NCBI GenBank assembly: GCA_964450495.1
Contig: CAYVFU010000025.1
Coordinates: 1-55,456, forward strand
Source: CALFUK01 sp964450495
GTDB taxonomy: Bacteria > Bacteroidota > Bacteroidia > Chitinophagales > Saprospiraceae
Direction of reading: 5' to 3'
Length of the DNA: 55,456 nucleotides
In this document: piece by piece, positions 19,501-31,952 of the stretch
Numbering within the stretch: the first letter of the stretch is position 1
Layout: each line of letters starts with the position of its first letter
Program-made: the position numbers and the translations under genes
Notes under the pieces: generated by a model
The model's database searches: none
Told to the model about the DNA's origin: nothing
Seen by the model: only the letters and a program-made list of their open reading frames with translations

Positions 19501-22500
19501 AGATGTTGTGTCAAAACTATTGTTGCACGCATCAGTAGCTGTCCACGTAATTGTGATTTCGTAATCATCATCGGCACAAATATCTATGGTATTAGAATCA
19601 AAATCACTTGTCAATACAGGATCAGTATCACATGCGTCTGTAACTACCACTTCAGCAAGAAGACTATCAATTATAGCAGTTGGATCTATTGTATTGCTAA
19701 TATCCAAGCAACTAATTTCTATCGTATCAGGAGGCATGATAAATGGTGGAGCTGTATCTGGAGTAACAGTCAATGTCGCTGTTCGTGTATCTGTGTTTCC
19801 ACAAGCATCACTTGCCGTCCAAATGACTTCTATAGATGCACCTGCTGGATCGCACACATCTAGACTTTCAATAGTGAAATTATTTGTCAATACTGGATCT
19901 GTATCACACATATCTTGTATGGTTACAGAATTCAACCATCCTTCCACTGTTATTGCTGTTGTCTCATTTATCTGCGAACAGTCTAGGTTGAGATCTTGTG
20001 GTTCAACTATAAATTCTGGAGCCGTGACATCAGGGGTTACAGTCAATTCTGCATCAACAGAACTAGAATTTCCACATGCGTCAGTAGCTGTCCATGTCAC
20101 AGTAATTGTTGTGCCTCCAGCTGGATTACATAAATCTAGTGAGCTAGTGGTATAATCATTAGTCAAGACAACATCACTATCGCAATCATCTTCTGCAATC
20201 ACAGAATTTAACCATCCATCGATCGTTAGCGCTGTAGTTTCATTGATTTGATTGCAATCCAATGGTAAATCTTCAGGCTGAGATAGTGTAGGTGCTGAAT
20301 TGTCTCCTTCTATATTTATATTTCTTATTCCAGTGGTTGTCTTACCACAAAGATCAGTGGCTGTAAATTCTACGGTTATTGTACTCGTAACACACAGATT
20401 TATATTAGTAGCAACATAATCATTCGTAACTATAGCATCAGAACAATCATCGGTAGCCGTAGCTTGATTCAACCAACCTTCAATGGATGCTTCAGTGGTT
20501 TCTAATCCGATACATACAATGTCTAAGTCTGCTGCAGGTAATGTGAGTTCAGGAGGAAACAAATCACCTTCGATAATAATGGATGCGGTTTGTATATTCG
20601 TTTTTCCACACACATCTGTAGCTGTGAATGTTACTGGTGTTGTACCAGCTACACACAAGTCAATGATCGTACCTGTATAATCGTGAGTGATCACAGGATC
20701 TGAACAATCATCAGTAGCAGTCGCTTGATTTAACCAGCCTTCTATTGTAGATTCCGACGTAGCCAAGTCCATGCAACCGATAATTAAATCCGCTGGTGCT
20801 GTGACTACGGGATCTTCTAAATCACCTTCGATGATNNNNNNNNNNNNNNNNNNNNNNNNNNNNNNNNNNNNNNNNNNNNNNNNNNNNNNNNNNNNNNNNN
20901 NNNNNNNNNNNNNNNNNNNNNNNNNNNNNNNNNNNTAATTAAATCCGCTGGTGCTGTGACTACGGGATCTTCTAAATCACCTTCGATGATAATATTTACA
21001 GTTTGTGAATTTGTTTTTCCACATACATCTGTCGCTGTGAATGTTACTGGTGTTGTACCAGCTACACACAAGTCAATGATCGTACCTGTATAATCGTGAG
21101 TGATCACAGGATCTGAACAATCATCAGTAGCAGTCGCTTGATTTAACCAGCCTTCTATTGTAGATTCCGACGTAGCCAAGTCCATGCAACCGATAATTAA
21201 ATCCGCTGGTGCTGTGACTACGGGATCTTCTAAATCACCTTCGATGATGATATTTGCTGTAAGAACATCTGTATTACCACAAACGTCAGTAGCCGTAAAT
21301 TCTACTGGTATCATACCTGCAACACACAGATCGAGTGATGTGGTCGTATAATTGTGTGTGACTACTGGAGCTGAGCAATCATCAGTCGCGGTTGCTTGAT
21401 TTAACCAGCCTTCAACAGTTTGTTCGATTGTTTCAAAGTTCATACAACTAATTGAAAGATCAGCCGGAACTGTAATTTCAGGATCAGTAGTATCATTAAT
21501 TATTATAGAAGCATCAAAAAACGATGAGTTTCCACATTCATCAGTCACTGTAAATCTATATGTTCCTGATCCAGTAGCGCTACAATCATCTGATTCTGCA
21601 ATTAAATCATAACTCCATGTAAAATTGCAGTTATCTGTTGCTGTAGCACCTGCATTATCCATTAACCATGCTTCTATCAATGCATCGTTATCAGCAGTAG
21701 GATTGTTGCATTCTAATAATAAATCTTCCACACCTGTACTAACGATGACTGGATCTATTCGATCACCAAAGACTGTTTGAGTTGCAGAAGAGGTACATCC
21801 ATTAGGATCATTTAATGTATATGTCACATCCACAGAAGAACAATCTGCTGGGATTATAACTGAGCCTGACATGCCATCACCATTATCCACGACTCCATCT
21901 CCTGAAAATTCTCCTCCAAATGTGTTAGCATTCAACATGATCACTGCTCCCGGACATTGATCTTGTGATATTATATCAAAGCTTGCATCTTGCGCTGTGC
22001 CATCACTTACCTCTATCTGTACACAGAATGTTTCAGAACAAGAGACGGGTGTATCAACCAGAAGAAGATTTATGACTCCTGCACAAGCAGGTGTTTCGAT
22101 CGTTTCAGTCATGCATACTTCTACAGTACCTATTCCTGTAATGGTGACTTCACCAGTCGGTGCCACCGTGGCATTTCCAGAAGTAATGGCCCATGTTCTT
22201 GACACAGCCAAATCATACATTGGACTGTTTATTAGAGGTGCATAGACATGACTTGCTACGTCGCCATCAGAGAAACATACTTGATCTTGAATATCAAAAC
22301 TAGGTTGCGGCTCTTCAGGTATTTGTATGAACGCTTCGTCTGTCGCAAAACATTCACCGCCGATGACGCTATCATAAGCTCTGACTGTATACACAATTGA
22401 GTAACAACCTGGGGCACTGTATTGAAGCGTATTGCCAACAACGCCAACTCCAGTAAATACACCTCCTACGGTAGTGATATCTGTAAATAGAGCATCCAAA

Positions 22501-25500
22501 CTAATATTACCACTTGGAGCTATTGTACAGTCAAATACCAAATCCTCAAGATCAGCATTGACAGGGGCATAGACTCTGATATCGTGGCATTCAACCGCTG
22601 AACATCCAGCAGCAGAACCTTCTTGACTATCTGAATCATTTCCGACGGTGTAGCAAATGTTTACATCAACAAAAGCCTCTCCATTAAAAATTATGCTACT
22701 AGGAACAAAAGCGTATTCTGGATGCTGTAAGTCATCTGCATCACCAGGTACTCCATTAAGACCTGGATCAACTACTACGCCTTGTCCAGTAAAGACGCCA
22801 CCTGTATCTCCATTTATTAATGCATCTAAATCTACTATAGGACTATCGACACATACTGGACCGAAAGGATCCCAATCTGCAATGACTGCAACATTACCTT
22901 CAGTGACTGTTAATGTTTGACAAGACATTGCCAAACATTCAGCATCTGCGAGCATTCCACACCCACCAGTTATTACAGATTCTTGTATGCAAATCTCAAA
23001 TTCTCCTGCACCTTGTATGGTGATTGTTGGTTCTTGATCAGTAGCTGAGGTAACAGTAGGTGCAGTGCCTCCGCTTATTGTATTTATTGTCCATACATAG
23101 GTTGCCATACTGGATGTTTGTCCATTGTAAACAATAGGTAAAGTCACGCTACCTGCTATTCCATCCCAACACACTTCTTCTGTTAAATCAAAACTAGGTT
23201 GAGGTTGTTCTGGAATTATTATACTTGCAGTTGCCGTAGCCGTACAAGCACCTGCTGCACCATCAAAAGGTGCAACGGTATAGGTGATTTGAAAACAACC
23301 TGCACCATCATATTGTAAGGTATTACCAACAACACCAGTTCCAGAGAATACTCCACCTGGTGTTGTATCATCAGTAAATAAAGAACTAAGGCTGAGATTA
23401 CCACTTGGAGCTATTGTACATTCAAAGACCAAATCTTCAAGAGTAGCGTCGACTGGAGCAAAAACTCTAATGTCGTGACATTCTACTGCTGTACAGTCCG
23501 TATTGCCGCCAACGGTATAACAAATAGTGACATCAACGGATGCCTGTCCTGCAAAATCAACAGCAGCTGGGTCAAATATATATTCTGGATGAGTACCAGA
23601 AACACCAATTCCTGTAAACACTCCAGCAACATCTCCCATTACTAAGTCATCCAGATCAATCATGCCCGCGTCAAGACATATCGGTCCAAAAGGATCCCAA
23701 TCTGCTACGACATCAGCATTGCCTTCAGTTACTGTCAATAGTTGACAAGTCTCGGCAGTACACGAAGCCGGTGTAAGTGTACCGCAAGGTCCGGATGTTG
23801 TAGTTTCTGATAAACAAATCTCAAATTGGCCAGCTCCTTGGATTGTAACCGTAGGTTCTTGGTCTGATGGATTTGTAAGTGTAGGTACTGGACCTCCACT
23901 TGACGCCATTACGGTCCATGCATATGTCACTGTGCCAATTGTCGTATTTGTTTGGCCATTGTAAAGTATTGGAAGCACCAAACTTCCAGCTATACCATCC
24001 CAGCATACTTCTTCTGACAAATCAAATGAAGGAGTAGGTTGCTCTGGAATACAAATAAATGCATTATCCATCACTGGACAATCGGCACTTACAGAATATA
24101 TGATTTCAAAACATCCTGCCTCACTATAGCTAAGCGTACCACCATTTATTGTAGCACCTGTTACTGTGGTACCTGCAAGAGTAAATGTACCTCCAGGAGT
24201 TGTACTTGATGTAAATAAAGTACTTAAGCTTACAGTACCTCCGATTGCAGAACACTCCAATTTAACATCTTCAATTGTTGGATCTGGGAAGCATGTAACT
24301 GTTTCAGAGTAGCAAGCTGGTTCATAACAGAAGGCATCGAAAGCTGCATCTAAACTCGCTGCTGCTTCTACTGCTGCAACATCTGTTAAAGCCGCAGTAA
24401 ATGCTGCTTTATCTGTGTTGGCAACATTAAATGCGCATACTGTATAATCGCCATCAGGGAGATCATCATAAAAACCAGTTGCGTTTACTTCAATAGTACC
24501 ATCTGGTTTTGTAATCGAATAAACCATACAATGATCGACTGCATTATAGTCACTGGATTGAGCTAGTATAGCACCTCCATTCGGCTCCTCTGTACAATCA
24601 CAAACAGTCTCTGCACATATTGTTTCAATGACATCTTGTGTTGCTTCACAATTGATACAATCTGCGTTATTAGCATTGTTGTCAGTTACAGTGACTGTAG
24701 TCACTCCAGTACCAGTTCCAGAATGTGTGAACGGTCCGTAAATACTTCCAACAATAGGTGTTGTAAATCCACCCACATTAATATTGTAATTACCTGTTCC
24801 TCCACTTACATTTGTGACTTCTATAAAATAATCTGTACCTGCAAGATCTCCAGTATCATTGATTTCTGTAAGATCTCTACAGACTGCTACTGCGTCAAAT
24901 GTAATTTCTTCTAGTATTGTGAATGGTGTGCAATTGATCAGGTTTAAATCGCCGCATATTTCACCAAGGGTAGTTTCGCTTCCATCATTTTCTTCAAGTA
25001 GCATAGCTAGATCAGAGATATTGTTCACATTGTTTGACCCTGATAGATTCGTAAGGGCATCCATATCACTGATATCTATATTTAAACCGTGAATACAATA
25101 GTCCCCAGGTTCAAAACCACTAACATTAAAGGATTCGGAGAAATCAGCTGGGGCTGTCACATTATAGTTTGGTGCATTCAAGAAAAATAATAAATTATCA
25201 TCAGAGTCAGTTATCCCAAAAAGATAGATCGTCCCTGGCAAAGGTCCTTCTGCAGGATCAATTGGATTGCCAAAGGAAACGTCAACTGTTAGCATCGCAG
25301 CTGGATCGTCAGCACAAAATGAATCGCACTGGGATGTCGATTGATCGCCGGCATTAACAATACAGCAATCGCAATCCTCATTATAGGTCGTACAATTCAC
25401 TTCGTAGCAAAGACCAGCAAATGCGCCAGTCATAGTTTCTGCCTCTTGATGACTAGCGAAACTTGTCAGTGCTGCTTGAAATGCGACAGCATCTGTACCT

Positions 25501-28500
25501 AACACATTAAATGCACAGACCTGATATTCTTGATTGTCAGGAAGTCCAGAAAAACTAGCTGCTGTGCCATAAGCTGGCTGTGAGCCATCAGGTAGTGCAA
25601 AGGTAGTTCCGTCCGTCAGATTAACTAGACTATAGATTAATGTATAACCAGCTTGATTGCCATTATCAAAAATGGTGTTAATCGTATAAGGTGTTTCGCC
25701 TAGAGAACAATCACATTCGTTAGCGACAGGGTCTAGACAAGTGCCAGGCATTGTAGTTACAGCACATGTTTCTGATGTAATCATTGGATCTGCATCGCAA
25801 ACACAACGCGTTATGATTGTCATTTGTGCGCTGTTGTCATATGTTGGGACATCACTTTGCCACGTCCAACCATTGTCTGTAGAGTATTCTAATGAAGAAC
25901 CCGGAGGACAAGTCGCTGAGCCTGTGCCGCCACAACCCATCGTTGGCGCAGAAATTTCTCCACCACCTAAATCAAAATTGCCACCACCTATATCTACACA
26001 TATGCTTTCCGTCTTTATTAAGGCTTGTGGCGGAAATACATCTGTCAAATCTGGGCAGCCTACAAAAACATCAGAATCATCAGAATCTTGGACCTGAATG
26101 TCAGAATCACATCCTACTGCTGATACGGACATTCTGTTTACAAAATTTTCGTTCACATTTGGTACGGAGCATGTAAAACTGATACATTCATCACGATCTA
26201 ATTGCATATCCATATTACCTGTTGCTTGTACTAAAGCAAGAATTGCTGCTGGAGTTAATTCACAGTCAGTAACATCAATTCCAGGTACACTTACACTTTC
26301 TGATACGGTAATATCACACAATGGCTCAGTTGCTTCATTGCAAATTTCTATTGAAAAAGTAGCACTGCCGTCAAAGCCAGGCATTTGACTATCATCACTG
26401 TCATCATTGTCATTTTTATTTATTGAAATCAACGGTGAATCACATTGACAATCATCGTTATATGTTGTCACCGACTGTTCATAGCAAAAAGCATCAAACG
26501 GTGCCATCATTGTTAATATCGGTTCCCCCATAGAAATTGTAGTTGGAAGTGCTGCTGAAAAGGCAGGCACATCAGCATTCTGTACATTGAATGCATACAC
26601 GGAGTAATTCGTATTATCAGGTACTGCTGTAAACATTCCGGTGTTATTCGTTTGAAGAACAGCATCACTGTTGTCATTATCAACTAGTACGTAAACAAGC
26701 GTGTAGTCCATTCCTGGACCTCCAATGGCTACAGTATTAATCGTAAATGGATTATCTAGATCAGTACAATCACAGACATTCGGTATCGGTTCAGGACAAG
26801 AACCCGGCATTGTACTCACTGCACATCCTAATGCAAAGACAGTATTGTCCGAATCACAAACACATCTTGTTGAAATGTTCACAACTTCTGTCTGTATATA
26901 ATCAGGCAAAGTTGATTGCCATGTCACTCCTCCATCTGTTGAGTATTCTAATGTTGAACCTGGCGGGCAAGTGTTTACACCTGATCCATTACAATCATCT
27001 ACTGGATCATTTAGTTGTCCACCATCCAATTGTACACTTCCACCAACAGTCACACAGATACTTTCTGATGCAATATTGGCTTGAGGTACGATCGCATTGG
27101 TGAGATCCGGACATGTAGGACATAGCCCTGGTACTGTCACTGTTTCTACTGGATCACTAAACAATGTCACATCGCTTTCACAAACACATCTGGCATTGAC
27201 TGATACAGCAGTTAGATCATCATATAGAGGGATGGTTGTACTAAAAGGTCCACCATCAAGTGAATATTCGATAATGGAACCAGCTGGACAGCCTACGGTC
27301 GGTGCTTCTAATAAACCACCACTTGGCATTCCGCCAAAGACATCGCAAGTGGATTCTGTCACATTCAATTCTAAATCTGAGGCTAAGATTGTTGTGAAAT
27401 CTGGGCAACATGCCTCTACAGTCACCACAACCTCTGTACGCTCGCTAGTACATGGATTACACGTACAATCAACATAGTAAGTGTAATCACCAGCAGTCGC
27501 ATTATCAAATGCACCTTCTTCTGCTGTAGTTCCAGCTACTGGGAGCATATCACCAGTGGCTATAGGGGTGCCTCCGGTTGGTGCATTGTACCAACTAATT
27601 ACATTCATTGGTGGAGTGACATTGATTAAAAAAGAAGCGGGATTGTCAACTCCAGGCACACATTCATTATCATTTAGTGTGGCATTCAAGTCTGTACTTC
27701 CAGAGTCATATAAAACAGAACCACCAGCTCCTAGACAACTGGCCCCTCCACCATTGTCAGTAACAGTCATAACCACATTATCTAAGTCTCCAACATCCAA
27801 ACCCACACAGTCTCCAACTATGACTTGCCATCCACTTTCAAATATATCACAACCTGCTAATGCAGCCCAGTTTATAGGTACACCATAAGCAGTATTGAAA
27901 GTACCAGTTAAAGGAGCAGCTAGTCCACATATATTAAAATCAGCACCAGTGCCGTTTGTGAAAACTACATTATTAAAATCATCTCCAGCATTACAATTTC
28001 CTAAACCAACTGAAGGATCATTGGCATAGGGAGCAAGCGTCAGGATTGGACTTGTACATCCTGTAGGACCTTGAATATAGAATGCTAAATCAGATAAGAA
28101 TGTATGATCTCCAGTAAAGGATATTGAGATTTCCATTGTTGCAGGATCAAATGCACATGCCTCTAAGACGCATGGTGTCGGACATTCTGCCAGTAAGGTT
28201 GGAGCTGGATCTTCACACTCTATGCTTACACTCATTGATGTTGGTGGATCAAGTACTGTTCCTTGAGCTATCACAACAACGTCAACTGCCTCGCAATCAC
28301 CATCCATATCATCCTCAACGACAATGTTATATGTTCCATCTGGTAAAGCTGTAAATGTTCCTGTTGGTTGAAAACTAGCTCCACCATCTATAGAGTACTG
28401 AAGCGCTCCAGTAAGGTTTGCACCAGTTGCTGTTATCGTTATTGTTCCATCATCTTCGCCATCACACGTTTCATCAGAAAAACTAATTGCATCTATCGTA

Positions 28501-29537
28501 ACTTCACAACTGACTGCCTGAGCACAGAAACCGACAGTTGATAAACTGCCACTTGGTGAGGTATTGACTAATGTTGTCCCATTACCGTCACAATCAGGTC
28601 CATTCGAATTGCTCATGAGGTAGATCATTGAAACTTTATTGATCACATCGCCTGCAGTTAAGCCCCAATTGGCGGGAATGGCTCCGGATGCTAATCCAGT
28701 AGATACAGTAGAGTTCGGACCACTAGTTGAAGGAGGTTCCTCAGTTGGGCAAGCAGTTGCGCCCGTAATGGCATCAGCTCCAAACACACCTGGTGGTAAA
28801 GCTCCTCCTGCTGCTGTGCCAGTAATGTGTTCCATCATCCTAACACCAGCTCCTGCTTGAGCATTACAATAAGTTGATAGGTCAGCAACGTTTACGGGAG
28901 GTGCAGCAAATGTAGTGCCTTCTACCCAGCCTCCCCAAGCTTCGAGGCCTTCAGTGCTTCCATTCATACTTGACCAATCAAGGTTAAATCCGTCAGCAGT
29001 AGATGTGAAACCATTGATAAATGTATATTCTAAGACTACCCAACAATTTGCGCAAGGATTGTCATTGACGGTTGCTCCGGCAAAATCACTTCCTCCCGAA
29101 ACATCAGTATCTAGCTGAGGACTCGATTGACTCGAATTGATTCCTGTAGGGCCCAGGCATGCTCCGACTACAGTTGTTCCATTTGTTCCATTCGGGAAGC
29201 TACACATCGTAGTCAAAGTAACAGTCACATCATTAATTCCATCCGTTCCACTTGAATATGTTCCACCTGTTGCATCGGCAAAATCGTGATCAAAAGTAGC
29301 AGTGGTTGGTGTTCCTTCTGCTCCGTTTGAAGTAACACATGTTAGAGGGAAGGCATTTTCGTTAAGATTAAAAGTTGATCCATCCGCACAGGATTGTGAA
29401 TAAGCAAACTGCACCAATAAAACAAAAGCTACGATAGATAATGTTTTCTGATGAAAAAAATATTTAGAGGATAAACTATTAAAGGTATTAAGTCTCATTG
29501 CGCTGCTTCTATATTCAGAATTATAAAGGTGTCTCAT
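13531..29537 (-). CDS. giant T9SS-secreted multidomain protein (SprB, P-domain, HYR, dockerin, cohesin-like), contains assembly gap
   Basis: One very large gene that appears as two reading frames only because of the 100-N gap at 20836-20935. The ATG at 29537 follows the preceding gene's TAA by one base; ATG 29498 is an alternative. After a signal peptide (ending FAYSQ) there is a Cys-containing N-terminal module of about 330 residues, an SprB-type repeat (near 28.5-28.25 kb), a proprotein-convertase P-like domain (28.2-27.7 kb) and several copies of a CPDLT/STDGG module. Three copies of a QPSFDL/WDPFGP module follow, then a long run of HYR-like repeats (about 21.8-14.8 kb). The end holds a carboxypeptidase-regulatory-like fold, a dockerin-like pair (DYLNGVSTADIVAIQKHI; ADINNDENVSVLDIV), a cohesin-like domain and a T9SS type A sorting domain (NDPNPFAEQTEITF ... 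KKMIAIQ). Over 5,300 codons are visible. It is probably a surface adhesin. Confidence 0.88.
20621..21248 (-). repeat. near-identical 86-residue HYR-like tandem repeats around the gap
   Basis: The coding sequence repeats with a 258-bp (86-codon) period: a TAATTAAATCCGC landmark occurs at 20936 and again at 21194. Segments 20621-20835 and 21034-21248 appear identical over about 215 bases. Each unit carries ESTIEGWLNQATATDDCSD and DLCVAGTTPVTFTATDVCG. Such identity implies recent duplication or homogenisation and explains the broken assembly. Confidence 0.85.
20836..20935. other. assembly gap (100 N) inside the tandem repeat
   Basis: The 55 bases just before the gap (20781-20835) and the 55 bases just after it (20936-20990) are identical, and the sequence diverges right after. 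Contig ends sharing exactly one k-mer length are typical of de Bruijn assemblers run with k of 55. The gap length of 100 is a placeholder. Confidence 0.9.
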
Positions 29538-29538
29538 T

Positions 29539-30801
29539 TTAATTACTAGTTGTTGGGTTATTAGGGATAAAAGTCGGGACATTCGGTCTGGTGCCCGCTG
29601 GAGCAGTAATATTTAATGGGGCTGATTGGCAAGTCGCATCAGACGTCAATTGTAATACTATAGAGTAGGTTGATACGCCATCTGCTACAAATGCCGGAGA
29701 TCCTGCGATACTTAATTGTTGATTTCCAGTTACACCTGTCAAGACTGAATTTCCATTGATAATAATATCGTATGCTTCCATTGTTATCGGATCAGCTGCT
29801 CCAGTACCCACAATATTTGTGATATCAATGGTGAACTCTCCACATACTTCGTCAGTCGCTACATCATACGAATAGCCACAAGGCGCTGCAAAACAACCAG
29901 AAATGCCAGCAAAAGAACCTGATGGATTTGTCCCAACCCCATTGTCCCCATCAAGATCGCAATCTGTACCTGGCGCAGTGCTTAAGCCATAGATGTAAGT
30001 TACCTGAGTAATTAGGTCTGTGGAATTCAATCCCGATACACCAGTACTAAGACCTGAGTTCGGACCTGATCCTGAAACAGTATCTTCTCCGCTTTGTGAA
30101 GATGTTGCACAATTGTTGGTGGTTGCATTTAAATCATCTGCCTGTGTAGTGAAGGCACCCAATGCAGTAGACAATGCATGCTGGGACATAGTTGTTCCAG
30201 CAAGATATTCTGCATTACAATAACTTGATATCGCAGCAGTAACAGCAGCTGCTGTATTCAATCCTGTTATTGGATTTCCTGTCGCATCTGTGGCAGCAGT
30301 AACAAATCCGAATCCATATTCGTAGCCTTCTGATGACCCGTTTTGAGAAGATGCCTCAAACTCAAAATTGGCAACATCACTATTAAAGCCATTGATCATA
30401 TCAACAGTCATCACTATTATCCCTTGTTCACAAATACAATCATCCGAAGTAGACCCACCAAAATCAGATCCCGAAGAAGGACCAGGTAATGGTAGAGATG
30501 CCCCTCCCCATGAAGCTTGAATGTTGAAGTCACCATCGTCACAAGTGCCATTTGCATTTGGATTAAAAACGATAGCCTCATAGGTATTCATGACGTCCAT
30601 TGTGCCATCCATATTCAAATCTATCATATCGGTCATAATAGGACCCATATTTCCAGCTTCTGTGGCAGAAATGTTGCCTGCAGCAAAGTCATCTTCGTTG
30701 AAATCCCAGCTATCTCCAGTACATTGTGTATTCGCAATCTGTGGAGTAACAAAAAGGATGGTAATTAAAAAAAGAAAGGCTTTAAATGTTAAGTTTTTCA
30801 T
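29539..30801 (-). CDS. secreted paralogue of the giant protein's N-terminal module
   Basis: A 420-residue secreted protein of unknown function. The ATG at 30801 gives a clean signal peptide (MKNLTFKAFLFLITILFVTP); a longer in-frame start at 30834 adds a poor N-terminus. Its body aligns by eye with the first ~330 residues of the giant protein: both have SSYCNA/STYCNA followed by a conserved Met-x-x-His, then SGPNS-x-x-STG, a Tyr-containing IYG/IYL strand, DCD-x-x-G and a PSGS box before a cysteine. It then adds about 100 residues and ends without any T9SS sorting domain that I can recognise. It lies one base upstream of the giant gene, so the two are co-translated. It may be a partner subunit or a remnant of duplication. 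Confidence 0.75.
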   Translation of the reverse strand: MKNLTFKAFLFLITILFVTPQIANTQCTGDSWDFNEDDFAAGNISATEAGNMGPIMTDMIDLNMDGTMDVMNTYEAIVFNPNANGTCDDGDFNIQASWGGASLPLPGPSSGSDFGGSTSDDCICEQGIIVMTVDMINGFNSDVANFEFEASSQNGSSEGYEYGFGFVTAATDATGNPITGLNTAAAVTAAISSYCNAEYLAGTTMSQHALSTALGAFTTQADDLNATTNNCATSSQSGEDTVSGSGPNSGLSTGVSGLNSTDLITQVTYIYGLSTAPGTDCDLDGDNGVGTNPSGSFAGISGCFAAPCGYSYDVATDEVCGEFTIDITNIVGTGAADPITMEAYDIIINGNSVLTGVTGNQQLSIAGSPAFVADGVSTYSIVLQLTSDATCQSAPLNITAPAGTRPNVPTFIPNNPTTSN

Positions 30802-30863
30802 GAGAATATAATTTTCAAGGTGGCATCTAACCACTACTAAATGTCTATTCGATTATTTTAAGA

Positions 30864-31952
30864 TTAATCATTTCTGTTTGAGTTAAAAGTGCCGACATCT
30901 GCAGCACAGCAATTATTTGGTGAGCTTGTTACAACAGCTTGCGTTGATGTCATTGTATCATCAATGTCACACTCACAGATTGTAATAATTTCTTGAATTT
31001 GAGTAACATCATAGGTGGGCAACATATCTGAGAATGTAGCGCCTCCATCTGTAGAATACATCAATGTTGAACCAGCGGGACACATCCCAGTAGGTGCCGT
31101 GATCATACCTGTAAGATCAGGGCAGACATTATCGGTCACCCCAACTTGTATGGTACTTACATTAACCGTACTTAAGTCTGGACACATCTCTGGGCATGCA
31201 TCCGTTACAGTAGGATTAGTACAAGCTGCAACATCAGCAGCTGTGTAACAAATGAGGACAACGTTGTCGATAACCATATTTTCAGTACCAGCCCACATTG
31301 CCATTACAATATTGATATTTACTGATTGGAGCTGTGTGGCTGTGATTGGAGTGCCATCTGGCAATAAGGAGCCGCATATTGATGATGAACTAGACCCACT
31401 ATCCGCAACATTACAATCGTCACCTAGTAACACTTCTTGGCTTACAGTACCGGCTCCAAAGTCAAGCTCTCCATAAAGAAAATCCCAGCAGTTGTTACAA
31501 GCTCCATTATTAACAACATCTGCAGGTAGTCCTGTGCAACTTCCGCATTCTTGAAAACATTCTAAGTTGCCAGATCCTGTATATCCTGAAGCACAATAGT
31601 CAAATGAAAAATTAATGACTTCACAACCTGTTAAGTCTACATTCGTGACACTAAAAGTCGCTGGCCCGTTGGTATCATTGCCACGAAGACCTTGTGTTCC
31701 ATTACAGCCAATTGCATTACCAGAGTTGTTGTCTACTTCAAAAAAGTCTCCAGCCACGCAACCTGGGCAACTCAATGTCCAGGCTGTACCATTGGCATCT
31801 GAGCCTGATGTGGCGCCATCTGCTTCTGTTTCAAAATCTTCGTCAAATAGTATTGTTCCTGCTCCAATGCCACAAGGACCATTTTGACCAATTAATATTG
31901 AGGAGGTAAATAGGAATAATAAACTCAGTAAGTAAGTTTTCTTCATGTTCAT
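30864..31952 (-). CDS. secreted Cys-rich protein sharing a module with the giant protein
   Basis: A 362-residue protein with a signal peptide (MKKTYLLSLLFLFTSSILIG). The ATG at 31952 is used; 31946 is equivalent. Residues about 30-230 look like a jelly-roll-type fold common in secreted Bacteroidota proteins (ILFDEDFETEADG, INFSFDYCASG, MVIDNVVLICYT). The last 110 residues carry the CPDLT...CPAGSTLMYSTDGG module that recurs several times in the giant protein. There is no T9SS sorting domain. It is the first gene of the three-gene secreted cluster, with a 62-bp gap to the next. Its function is unknown. Confidence 0.72.
   Translation of the reverse strand: MNMKKTYLLSLLFLFTSSILIGQNGPCGIGAGTILFDEDFETEADGATSGSDANGTAWTLSCPGCVAGDFFEVDNNSGNAIGCNGTQGLRGNDTNGPATFSVTNVDLTGCEVINFSFDYCASGYTGSGNLECFQECGSCTGLPADVVNNGACNNCWDFLYGELDFGAGTVSQEVLLGDDCNVADSGSSSSSICGSLLPDGTPITATQLQSVNINIVMAMWAGTENMVIDNVVLICYTAADVAACTNPTVTDACPEMCPDLSTVNVSTIQVGVTDNVCPDLTGMITAPTGMCPAGSTLMYSTDGGATFSDMLPTYDVTQIQEIITICECDIDDTMTSTQAVVTSSPNNCCAADVGTFNSNRND

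Noticed and set aside
13531..20772. Separate gene starting near 20772
   Set aside because: The methionine is internal to an 86-residue repeat, and the upstream frame runs straight into the assembly gap; it is the continuation of the gene starting at 29537.
20580..21250. CRISPR-like regular repeats
   Set aside because: The 258-bp period is coding, in frame and continuous, with no short repeats separated by unique spacers.
21990..28860. Many plus-strand open frames opposite the giant HYR gene
   Set aside because: They are antisense shadows of a repetitive coding sequence; the minus frame has a signal peptide, recognised domains and a sorting tail.
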